Origin: Acidobacteriota bacterium
Lineage (GTDB): Bacteria; Acidobacteriota; Vicinamibacteria; Vicinamibacterales; 2-12-FULL-66-21
DNA length: 5,680 bases
Assembly (NCBI GenBank): GCA_013817065.1
Contig: JACDDJ010000336.1
Span: 1 to 5,680 of the forward strand
Reading direction: 5' to 3'
Shown: positions 1-5,616 of the stretch, one piece after another
How positions within the stretch are numbered: position 1 is the first letter of the stretch
Layout: each line of letters starts with the position of its first letter
Made by a program: the position numbers and the translations under genes
The notes under the pieces: generated by a model
What the model saw: only the letters and a program-made list of their open reading frames with translations
Told to the model about the DNA's origin: nothing
The model's database searches: none

Positions 1-1
1 C

Positions 2-940
2 ATGGCGGCGTCGCCCATCCTGGCCGGCGACCTGGTCGTCATGCTCTGCGACCAGCGCAGCGGATCCTTCATTGTCGCGGCCGATCGCAAGACCGGGAGC
101 GTCCGCTGGAGACGGGACCGGCCCGCCGCCCCTGAGGGGTGGGCGACCCCGATGGTGTTCGAGTCCGCGGGGAAAGCGGCGCAACTGGTTGTGCCCGGCA
201 CGACTCGCCTCGACGCGTATGCGCTCGACAGCGGAAAGCCGCTCTGGTGGATGCCGCTCGGATCGAGCGGCTCGATGGGGACGGCCGTGGCCAGCGGCGA
301 CATGCTCTTCGTGTCGACGTCGGGTAGCACCGAGCCGTCGATGCCGGGGTTTGACAGCTACCTGGTGAAGTACGACAAGGACAAGGATCGCCGGCTTTCG
401 GTCCAGGAATTCGCCGCCGACAAGGAGATGGCCGAGCACTTCGGCTGGGCCGACGCCGATACCGATAACTTCATCACCGCCGCGGAGTGGGACATCATTC
501 GCAATCTCGGGATCGGGGAGTTTGGCGCCATCGCGGTTCGCCCTGGGGACGCCAGGGGAAAGCTTGACGCCACGGCCGTGCTGTGGCGATTCAAGAAGAA
601 CCTGCCCTACATCCCGGCACCGCTCGTCTACCAGGATGTCGTCTACCTGGCGAAGAAGGGCGGGATCATCACGTCTCTCGACGCCGCTACGGGTCGGCCC
701 CTGAAGGAGGGCCGGAGCCCGAACGCGCCAGGCGAGTACTACGCGTCACCGGTGGCGGCCGATGGCAAGGTGTTCCTGGCGAGTGTCGACGGCAACATCA
801 CTGTGCTGAAAGCGGGGAAGCAATGGGAGGTGCTGGGCGTGAATGAAATCGGCGAACCGATCCACGCGACCCCGGCGCTCAGCGGCGGTCGCATCTACGT
901 GCGGACGCACGGCGCCGTGTATTGCTTCGGCGCCAGTTAA
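2..940 (+). CDS. PQQ-like beta-propeller repeat protein with inserted EF-hand pair (5' partial)
   Basis: This is the C-terminal part (312 residues visible) of a protein built from PQQ/BamB-type propeller blades. Blade motifs of the form 'aldaxtGkxlW' are visible: DAYALDSGKPLWW at visible residues 71-83, ITSLDAATGRPL near 224-234 and GNITVLKAGKQW near 264-275. The protein closes with a last blade, GGRIYVRTHGAVYCFG. Between the blades lie two 12-residue calcium-loop signatures. The first is DKDKDRRLSVQE (125-136), which has R instead of Gly at loop position 6. The second is DADTDNFITAAE (151-162), with acids at 1, 3, 5 and 12 and Ile at 8. The loops suggest Ca2+ binding, probably structural. 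The family is usually exported, but the N-terminus, and so any signal peptide, is outside the window; the Met at base 2 is unlikely to be the true start. No quinone-dehydrogenase catalytic signature is seen, so enzymatic activity should not be assumed. The stop is TAA at 938-940. Confidence 0.85.
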   Translation: MAASPILAGDLVVMLCDQRSGSFIVAADRKTGSVRWRRDRPAAPEGWATPMVFESAGKAAQLVVPGTTRLDAYALDSGKPLWWMPLGSSGSMGTAVASGDMLFVSTSGSTEPSMPGFDSYLVKYDKDKDRRLSVQEFAADKEMAEHFGWADADTDNFITAAEWDIIRNLGIGEFGAIAVRPGDARGKLDATAVLWRFKKNLPYIPAPLVYQDVVYLAKKGGIITSLDAATGRPLKEGRSPNAPGEYYASPVAADGKVFLASVDGNITVLKAGKQWEVLGVNEIGEPIHATPALSGGRIYVRTHGAVYCFGAS

Positions 941-1131
941 GCAAGTTGGCGGAACTGGGCATCAGCCGATGTGGCGCGTTGCCCGACCCGGCAGTGATGG
1001 CAAGTGACGACGAACGCTGTGCCACAGCCCACCAACCTTCATCCGGACGCTGCTCGAGATGGGCGCCGCCTCAGACGCGCCGACGCCGTGGTTCTCGTTG
1101 ACACCTCGCCTGAAGTTGTAAGCTTCGGCGC
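941..1131. other. Intergenic region between propeller gene and amidohydrolase gene
   Basis: There is no credible reading frame, RNA gene or strong terminator in these 191 bases. A 6-bp stem (CCAGTT 933-938 with AACTGG 953-958) spans the propeller gene's stop codon, but it is weak and has no T-run after it. The only notable content is the possible promoter at 1098-1124. The spacing suggests that the two plus-strand genes are transcribed separately, though read-through is not excluded. Confidence 0.5.
1098..1124 (+). promoter_or_regulatory. Possible promoter just upstream of the amidohydrolase start
   Basis: A perfect -35 hexamer TTGACA lies at 1098-1103. The -10 element is ambiguous: TAAGCT at 1119-1124 (spacer 15, three of six consensus bases) or TGTAAG at 1117-1122 (spacer 13, four of six). 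Either would start transcription at or within a few bases of the ATG at 1132. No Shine-Dalgarno-like purine run is present between 1112 and 1131. Together these features would fit a leaderless transcript, but the weak -10 makes the call tentative. Confidence 0.3.
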
Positions 1132-2448
1132 ATGAAACTACACCTGTCAGTCCTGTTCTGCCTTCTCAGCGCGGCCGCCACGGCGCTGACCGCTCAATCT
1201 CCGCCGACAACGGCGATCAAGGCCGGGCGTCTGATCGATCCCGCAACAGGGACGGCGACGAACAATCAGGTAATTCTGGTTCAGGCCGGGAAAATCACGG
1301 CGATCGGCCCGAACCTGCCGATCCCGCAGGGCGCGGAGGTCATCGACCTCTCGAAGCTGACGGTCCTCCCTGGACTGGTGGACGCACACAACCACCTGGC
1401 GCTGACCTACAAGGATGTCCCGGAGAACAACATCTACTACCTGACCTACGTCCTCGACTCCACGCCGCTTCGGGCCATCCAGGCGGTCTCGAACGGAATC
1501 CAGATGCTGAGTTCAGGATTCACCATCGTGCGCGACATGGGGAACAACGGGAACTATGCGGACACGGCCTTGCGCGTCGGCATCGAGCAGGGCTGGGTTC
1601 CGGGTCCAACGGTCATCAATTCGGGAATCATCATCGGGTCGATGGGCGGCCAGTTCTCACCGACCCCTGAAATGGCGAAGGACCACAACATCGTCTATCC
1701 CGAATATCTGGATGCCGATACGCCCGACGAGATCGTGAAGGCGGTGCGGCAGAACATGCTGTTTGGCGCCAAGGTGATCAAGATCTGTGCGGATTGCAAG
1801 CCGTGGGGCTACTCGGTGGAGGACATCAAGCTGGTTGTGCACGAGGCAGCGAAGGCAGGGTTCAAGGTGGAAGCGCACTGTCAGACCGTGGACGGCGCCA
1901 GGCGCGCGATCGACGCTGGTGTGTGGTCGATTGCCCACGACTCGGGCATGACCGAGGAGAACCACCGGTTGATGGCGCAGAAGGGCGTATGGCGGGCCGG
2001 CACCGAGACGCCTATTTCGCTTGCCGGGCACACGACCAAGGAGCGATACGACCGCACCGTGAAGATGCTGAGGAACGCGCACGACCTCAAGGTCCCCCTG
2101 ACGTTTTCAACCGACGCCGACTACTGGGTCAAGGGCAAGACTCGTGGCCAGGTCGCCATCGAGTTCATCGAGACATGGAAGGCGGCTGGCATTCCCGCGC
2201 CGGAAATTCTCCGCGCGATGACGACCAACGGCTACCGCGTCAGCGAGACCGAGACGGTGCGCGGGCCTGTCAAGGTCGGCCTGGCGGCAGACTTGATCGC
2301 CGTCGAGGGGAACCCTCTCGAGAGCATCGATGCGCTGCGGCGGGTCAGCTTCGTCATGAAGGACGGCATGGTCTTCAAGCGTGACGGCGTCGTCACGCCC
2401 GAGCAGTTCTTCAATCCCGGCCCCGTTAACGGCTGGCGCATCCGTTGA
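1132..2448 (+). CDS. Secreted metal-dependent amidohydrolase, imidazolonepropionase-like family
   Basis: A complete 438-residue protein, normal length for the exported amidohydrolase/Xaa-Pro-dipeptidase-like branch of the amidohydrolase superfamily. Residues 1-22 (MKLHLSVLFCLLSAAATALTAQ) form a signal peptide, which places the enzyme in the periplasm or outside the cell. A small N-terminal beta-sandwich (about 27-78) leads into the TIM barrel through LPGLVDAHNHLAL, whose H86 and H88 are the HxH metal ligands. K217 in VIKICADC is the likely carboxylated bridging lysine, H249 (VEAHCQ) and H269 (SIAHDSG) are further ligands, and D328 (STDADYW) is the catalytic aspartate. The end ADLIAVEGNPLESI...VSFVMKDGMVFK is the usual return of the strand-rich domain. 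These enzymes hydrolyse amide, peptide or ring amide bonds; related exported members cleave dipeptides, but the substrate cannot be read from the sequence. The ATG at 1132 is chosen because it begins a clean signal peptide; it lacks a visible ribosome-binding site. The convergent neighbour is a receptor pseudogene. Confidence 0.93.
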   Translation: MKLHLSVLFCLLSAAATALTAQSPPTTAIKAGRLIDPATGTATNNQVILVQAGKITAIGPNLPIPQGAEVIDLSKLTVLPGLVDAHNHLALTYKDVPENNIYYLTYVLDSTPLRAIQAVSNGIQMLSSGFTIVRDMGNNGNYADTALRVGIEQGWVPGPTVINSGIIIGSMGGQFSPTPEMAKDHNIVYPEYLDADTPDEIVKAVRQNMLFGAKVIKICADCKPWGYSVEDIKLVVHEAAKAGFKVEAHCQTVDGARRAIDAGVWSIAHDSGMTEENHRLMAQKGVWRAGTETPISLAGHTTKERYDRTVKMLRNAHDLKVPLTFSTDADYWVKGKTRGQVAIEFIETWKAAGIPAPEILRAMTTNGYRVSETETVRGPVKVGLAADLIAVEGNPLESIDALRRVSFVMKDGMVFKRDGVVTPEQFFNPGPVNGWRIR

Positions 2449-2472
2449 TGTCCCCCGATTGACATCAACGGA
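2441..2472. terminator. Perfect 12-bp hairpin between convergent genes, probable bidirectional terminator
   Basis: TCCGTTGATGTC (2441-2452) and its exact complement GACATCAACGGA (2461-2472) form a stem with an 8-base loop. The hairpin begins inside the last codons of the amidohydrolase and contains its TGA stop (2446-2448). It lies 20 bases beyond the stop of the minus-strand receptor gene, so it is placed to end transcripts from both sides. Neither strand has a T-run after the stem, so it may act with Rho, or as a 3'-end stabiliser, rather than as a classical intrinsic terminator. Confidence 0.6.
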
Positions 2473-2491
2473 ACCCCACGGCAGACGGTCC

Positions 2492-3367
2492 TTAGAACAC
2501 GATCTTGACGGCGAGCTGCGCCTGCCGCGGATCGCCGACGCCGGCACGGAGAAAGCCGCTGAAATCGAACAGCGCCGGCGTACTGAGCGGGTTGATGTTG
2601 TTCTTGTTGTTGAACGTGTTGAACATCTCGAGGATCGGGATGACCTGCACGCGTCCGCCGTGGAGCTTGAACGGTCGCGCCAGGCGCCAGTCGAAGCTGA
2701 AGAACTTATTGTCCTTGCGCTCGCCGTTCCGGCCCCGATCGTCATTCGCGACGATGCGCGGACTCGCCGTGATCGGCTGCGCGCTACGTCCCTGGAGGCG
2801 CGCGTTCGCCTGCAGGCCACCCGGCACCGTGAAGTACCCGAAGAGATTGAACTTGTGGCGAATGTCGCGGTCCGACGGCCCCCAGTCCTTCGCGGGGTCG
2901 AAGAAGTTGAAGCTGCGATCGGTGAACGGATCGCGCTCGTTTGAGTCGTCATCCTCGTCCTTCGAGAGAACGTAGTTGCCTTCGAGCTGGTAGCCGCCCG
3001 AGAAGCGTTTCCGAAGGCCAAGGGTCAATCCGCGGTAGCGTGACTCGCCGCGGCTGTTGGCGACCATCACTTCACCGAGTTGCGGTCCCCATGGAGTCCC
3101 GGTGTAAGTGTAGGTGTTGCCGGTTCCGGGACCTTGATCGCAGCAGACCGGACCGCTGCGGTTGTAGTTCAGGAATCTGGTGAGGTTGGTCCCCTCGGTC
3201 CAGATGAAGTCGACGTAGCCGGCCCAGTCAGGTATGAGCTGCTGCTCGTAGGCGAGGTTGTACGAATAGATCCGCGGGTTTTTGTGTCGCGGTCGAAGAC
3301 GCGGACGCCGGAGAAGAGCGGGAACTGGCCCGCCGGTACCGCCGAGACCGGGAGTACGCCCGGCCAC
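2492..3367 (-). CDS. Receptor fragment 6: C-terminal barrel
   Basis: True homology in this frame starts at the A-run 3283-3279 with NPRIYSYNLAYEQQLIPDW and runs to the natural end RAGVGDPRQAQLAVKIVF and TAA at 2494-2492. The terminal Phe is the usual outer-membrane assembly signal. Barrel motifs include RYRGLTLGLRKRFSGGYQLE, DRDIRHKFNLFGYF and VIPILEMFNTFNNKNN. The loop GPVCCDQGPGTGN has adjacent cysteines. The first 28 codons of the open frame (3367-3284) are out-of-frame. They replace a short segment, bases 3402-3280 in the third frame, that reads GLLTAFGAPTPVWPG...FSGVRVFDRDTK and is fragment 5 of the receptor. Confidence 0.8.
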   Translation of the reverse strand: MAGRTPGLGGTGGPVPALLRRPRLRPRHKNPRIYSYNLAYEQQLIPDWAGYVDFIWTEGTNLTRFLNYNRSGPVCCDQGPGTGNTYTYTGTPWGPQLGEVMVANSRGESRYRGLTLGLRKRFSGGYQLEGNYVLSKDEDDDSNERDPFTDRSFNFFDPAKDWGPSDRDIRHKFNLFGYFTVPGGLQANARLQGRSAQPITASPRIVANDDRGRNGERKDNKFFSFDWRLARPFKLHGGRVQVIPILEMFNTFNNKNNINPLSTPALFDFSGFLRAGVGDPRQAQLAVKIVF

Positions 3368-3402
3368 ACCGGTGTCGGGGCGCCAAACGCGGTCAGCAAA
3401 CC
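3280..3402 (-). other. Receptor fragment 5: short in-between reading-frame segment
   Basis: About 40 codons of receptor sequence (GLLTAFGAPTPVWPGVLPVS, then AVPAGQFPLFSGVRVFDRDTK) lie in a frame different from both neighbours. They are bounded by the GG at 3402-3401 and the A-run 3283-3279. Adding one base at each end makes the protein continuous. Automatic callers will miss it or report it inside an unrelated open frame (3169-3738). Confidence 0.65.
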
Positions 3403-3637
3403 GTGTTGACGAAGAGCGTCTGCTGCTGCACGCCGTTGGTCGTCACCGATCCCATCTGGGAGAGCATGTTCTGCCGGGCGGAATACACACCGGCACTGCC
3501 GCGCAGCACCGACTTGCCGTCCCCCTTGACATCCCACGCCAGTCCGAAGCGCGGCTGAAACATCGTCCACTGGTCGGGGATGGTGCCGTCGGAGGGGAAT
3601 GCCGGGTCGCTGAGAAACTGCCCATAGGCCGTCTGGC
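3393..3637 (-). CDS. Receptor fragment 4: mid-barrel segment
   Basis: In this frame the coding-strand sequence reads QTAYGQFLSDPAFPSDGT, then IPDQWTMFQPRFGLAWDV, then KGDGKSVLRGSAGVYSARQNM. That is the typical mid-barrel region of these receptors, with the 'FQPRxGxaWD' strand followed by 'GxxvlRgsaGxy'. It ends with LFVNTVC and a stop at 3393-3395, caused by loss of one base in the GG at 3402-3401; with three G the protein would read VNTGLLTAFGAPTPVWPG. The open frame extends upstream to 3887, but that part is a shadow of fragment 3. Its left partner, the strand expected before QTAYGQF, is absent from every frame. Confidence 0.65.
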
Positions 3638-4567
3638 GTCGGTGGCGAGTCCGTCGAGGGCCGCGCCCTGGAGATAGAGTAGCAGCGGGCCGCCGAACGG
3701 TGCCAGACCGCTGGCACACGGGGTGGGTGCGGTGACATACGACCCGTTGGCGCACAGAACCGTCGAGGGTCCGAAGCCGCCCGCCGCCGCCGGCGATGCG
3801 TAGCGGAGGAATCCGGGAACGCTGTCGAAAATGTATCTCCCGGTAAAGAACCCGCGGAATACCTGATCGTTGAGCGTATGCATCCACTCGCCGCCGACTT
3901 TCACGGTATGGGAGCCCGTGACGATCGTCACATTGTCTTTGATTTGTGTTCGCCAGAGCAGCTCGTCGACCCCGGGTTGCAGAAAGAACGGGTTGCCGAA
4001 GCGGAAGGTTGGTGAGAAGCCGATCCCGGTGTCCGCCTTCAAGGGCGTTTCCACGGCCGTGCGCGGCCGGTTCTCACGCGCGTAGGTGAAGTGCGCTTCG
4101 TTGACCATCCGCGACGAGAAGGTCGTGAACCAGTTCAGGTTCACGACGTTGATGCGTGCGGGGTTCCCCTCGATGCCGTTCGCGGAGGAGCCGTAGGTCG
4201 CGACGTCGAACGTCTCGTTGGTCTTTCGCGAGTGATTGAAGTTATAAGAGCCGGAGACGTTGTTCTTCTGGTTGACGACGAAATCCAGTTTACCCAGCAA
4301 CGCGACCGTCTCGACCGGGTGCTCGATCGGACTCGCTTCGTTCTGGCCTCGCGCGCTGAAAAACGCGAGCAGCGCCGTTCGCTGACAATCCGGGTTCGCA
4401 TTGATCAGCGCTTCGTTCTGCTGGACGGTCGGGTTCGCCACCGGGCAGGCGGTGGCGCCGAGCTGACGCCCCAGGTTGGGACGCTTGAAGTTGCCGGTGA
4501 TCCCCTCGAGCGCCGCGAAGATGAACGCTCGGTCCTGTTTCAGCGGGCCGCCGTAGGTGCCCCCCAC
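3443..4567 (-). CDS. Receptor fragment 3: N-terminal part of the outer-membrane barrel
   Basis: This frame opens with GGTYGGPLKQDRAFIFAALEG, the classical first barrel strand after the plug. It continues through alternating strand and loop segments such as LGKLDFVVNQKNNVSGSYNFNHS, NWFTTFSSRMVNEAHFTYARE and GSHTVKVGGEWMHTLNDQVF. The loop CPVANPTVQQ...NPDCQ has two cysteines that could form an extracellular disulphide. Homology ends at LQGAALDGLATDA near base 3640; the residues after that (RRPMGSFSATRHSPP onward) are out-of-frame read-through, so the real fragment is about 70 residues shorter at its C-terminus than the open frame. Confidence 0.78.
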   Translation of the reverse strand: MGGTYGGPLKQDRAFIFAALEGITGNFKRPNLGRQLGATACPVANPTVQQNEALINANPDCQRTALLAFFSARGQNEASPIEHPVETVALLGKLDFVVNQKNNVSGSYNFNHSRKTNETFDVATYGSSANGIEGNPARINVVNLNWFTTFSSRMVNEAHFTYARENRPRTAVETPLKADTGIGFSPTFRFGNPFFLQPGVDELLWRTQIKDNVTIVTGSHTVKVGGEWMHTLNDQVFRGFFTGRYIFDSVPGFLRYASPAAAGGFGPSTVLCANGSYVTAPTPCASGLAPFGGPLLLYLQGAALDGLATDARRPMGSFSATRHSPPTAPSPTSGRCFSRASDWRGMSRGTASRCCAAVPVCIPPGRTCSPRWDR

Positions 4568-5226
4568 TGCTCGCGGTGAAAGTCTTCGAGCTGGGTACCG
4601 TCGGACAGGTCCCCGGTGAGCGCGCCCAACCGCTGAAAGTGAAACAGGCTGCCGTGCCTCTGGTTCGTGCCCGACTTCGTGATGACGTTGACGACGCCGC
4701 CGGCCGTGCGTCCGAACTCCGCCGGCGCGCCAGTCGCAATGACCTGGAATTCCTTGATCGCTTCGAGCGTGATGTCGACCGCCGCGCGCTGCCCCCCGGC
4801 CTGTTCCTCGAAGAAGCCGTTGTTATAGTCGCCGCCGTCGAGGCTGATGTTGTTGAAGATCCCGCGCTGGCCGGCGAACGTGATCTCGTCGCCGTCGGGC
4901 CCCTGAACGATGCTGACGCCGGGTGTGAGGCTGAGCAGGTCCTCGAACTTGCGCCCGAGATTCGGGATGTGCTCGATCGTCCGCGAGTTGAGCGTTGTCG
5001 CGGCGCCCGTCCTGGTGGATTCGATGAGACTCGTCCCGGTGGTCACGGTGACGGTCTCCGTCACACCACCCACCTTCATCGCGATCGGCAGGGTGACGGA
5101 CTGTCCGACCGTCACTGGCACTTCCTCCTGGATGAGGATCGCGAATCCGGACAGTGAGAATCGTACGGTGTAGGTTCCAGGTGGCAACTGGAGGAAAACA
5201 AAGCGCCCGTCCGCGCCGGTGGTCAA
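4540..5226 (-). CDS. Receptor fragment 2: end of regulatory-like domain and TonB plug
   Basis: This frame carries the second half of the CarboxypepD_reg-like fold (DGRFVFLQLPPGTYTVRFSLSGF), the linker VGGVTETVTVT, and the plug domain with SRTIEHIPNLGRKFEDLLSLTPGVS, SLDGGDYNN and the strongly conserved ATGAPAEFGRTAGGVVNVI. The TTG at 5226 is an internal Leu codon, not a real start; homology in this frame begins at 5265. It ends badly: after EDFHREQWG the frame reads APTAAR, whereas the family has a glycine-rich GGTxGGP motif there, which is found in the next frame. The break lies in the run of six G on the coding strand (4565-4560). Confidence 0.8.
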   Translation of the reverse strand: MTTGADGRFVFLQLPPGTYTVRFSLSGFAILIQEEVPVTVGQSVTLPIAMKVGGVTETVTVTTGTSLIESTRTGAATTLNSRTIEHIPNLGRKFEDLLSLTPGVSIVQGPDGDEITFAGQRGIFNNISLDGGDYNNGFFEEQAGGQRAAVDITLEAIKEFQVIATGAPAEFGRTAGGVVNVITKSGTNQRHGSLFHFQRLGALTGDLSDGTQLEDFHREQWGAPTAAR

Positions 5227-5402
5227 CGTCCGGGTCTGGTTCGTGCCCGGGTTGCGGGTCTCGACGTGACACCGGGCAGGGGAGCGCCCGTGGGGTCCGT
5301 GACGGTCCCCTGGACGACGCCCGTTGTGATCTGGGTTTGGGCTAGCGCAGGGGCCGTGGCGGCGATGAGGAAGAGGCTGACGAGCGCGAGGGGACGAAAC
5401 AT
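5223..5402 (-). CDS. Receptor fragment 1: signal peptide and start of regulatory-like domain
   Basis: The true start of the broken receptor is the ATG at 5402-5400. It is preceded by AGGAG with a 6-base spacer and encodes a clear signal peptide with an ALA cleavage site before Q22. Homology runs for 46 codons through TDPTGAPLPGVT to base 5265, after which this frame reads nonsense and stops at TGA 5225-5223. Restoring one G at 5265 would give the normal continuation VTVETRNPGTNQTRTLTTG. The 59-residue open frame is short enough to be missed by automatic callers, which would then use an internal TTG at 5226 as the start. Confidence 0.75.
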   Translation of the reverse strand: MFRPLALVSLFLIAATAPALAQTQITTGVVQGTVTDPTGAPLPGVTSRPATRARTRPGR

Positions 5403-5408
5403 CCGAAG

Positions 5409-5413
5409 CTCCT
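5409..5413 (-). promoter_or_regulatory. Shine-Dalgarno site of the receptor gene
   Basis: The coding strand reads AGGAG followed by six bases (CTTCGG) and ATG at 5402-5400. This site decides the start of the receptor gene and supports the view that the signal-peptide frame, not the internal TTG at 5226, is the original N-terminus. Confidence 0.7.
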
Positions 5414-5497
5414 GTCGACGCGAGCCCGCGGGTGCCTGGTCAACTTTATGCCATGCGCCGCGGATAGTTTCGGGGCGGCGGTGGGGTACCGAGCGGG

Positions 5498-5526
5498 AGC
5501 ATACAACCCCGCGTCGACGGTTTCAA
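5498..5526 (-). promoter_or_regulatory. Sigma70-type promoter of the receptor gene
   Basis: On the minus strand TTGAAA (5526-5521, five of six consensus bases) is followed by exactly 17 bases and TATGCT (5503-5498, four of six). Transcription would begin near 5490, leaving a leader of roughly 90 bases before the ATG. The leader shows no clear riboswitch fold. The promoter survives although the gene downstream is broken. Confidence 0.5.
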
Positions 5527-5530
5527 ACCG
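5512..5530. repeat. Overlapping palindromes on the receptor promoter, candidate operator
   Basis: CGTCGACG (5512-5519) is a perfect 8-bp palindrome, and CGGTTT-C-AAACCG (5518-5530) is a perfect 6+1+6 inverted repeat. They overlap by two bases, and the second covers the whole -35 box of the receptor promoter. A dimeric repressor bound here would block the polymerase. A second GTCGACG copy stands at 5414-5420 beside the ribosome-binding site. Confidence 0.4.
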
Positions 5531-5616
5531 CAGATCCTGTCGGCGCTGAGGAGTCGAGGCGATGCGCCCGGTGACTCTGAAAGAGGACGATCGTGCAAGA
5601 ACAAAGATCTGCCCCC

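Larger units (their letters stand above)
2492..5402 (-). pseudogene. TonB-dependent-receptor-like outer-membrane protein with carboxypeptidase-regulatory N-domain, frameshifted
   Basis: Joining six segments gives about 970 residues of one receptor. In order: signal peptide MFRPLALVSLFLIAATAPALA cut before QTQ; a CarboxypepD_reg-like domain (GTVTDPTGAPLPGVT ... GRFVFLQLPPGTYTVRFSLSGF); a plug domain (LNSRTIEHIPNLGRKFEDLLSLTPGVS ... EFGRTAGGVVNVITKSGTN); and an outer-membrane barrel ending in the expected terminal Phe (QLAVKIVF). The family takes up large substrates such as glycans, peptides or metal complexes with TonB energy; the substrate here is unknown. Reading frame is lost near 5265, in the six-C run 4560-4565, near 3635, at 3401-3402 and in the five-T run 3279-3283. 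Each needs one extra base to restore homology. Near 3635 the conserved barrel stretch normally reading like QDxW...LTxNYGLRW is missing, which points to a deletion. Promoter, ribosome-binding site and protein sequence between lesions are otherwise well preserved, so decay is recent or some lesions are sequence errors. Confidence 0.85.

Noticed and set aside
933..958. Terminator after the propeller gene
   Set aside because: Only a 6-bp stem with a 14-base loop, partly inside the coding sequence and with no T-run; this is expected by chance at this base composition.
1794..2384. 196-codon plus-strand open frame inside the amidohydrolase
   Set aside because: It is an alternative frame of a clearly conserved enzyme gene, with no start signal and a composition rich in Arg and Gly.
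2381..2944. 187-codon open frame on the plus strand opposite the receptor's C-terminal barrel
   Set aside because: It is antisense to strongly receptor-like sequence, its composition is charged and low-complexity (Arg/Glu/Val rich), and it starts inside the amidohydrolase. It is typical of a shadow frame in high-GC DNA.
3279..4565. Programmed ribosomal frameshifting as an explanation for the split receptor
   Set aside because: Five successive shifts would be needed. Only the six-G and five-A runs look even slightly slippery, no stimulatory structures are evident, and one junction seems to lack protein sequence altogether.
4576..5157. 193-codon open frame on the plus strand opposite the plug domain
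   Set aside because: It is the antisense image of conserved plug codons, with repeated Arg/Asp/Val, no ribosome-binding site and no recognisable motif.
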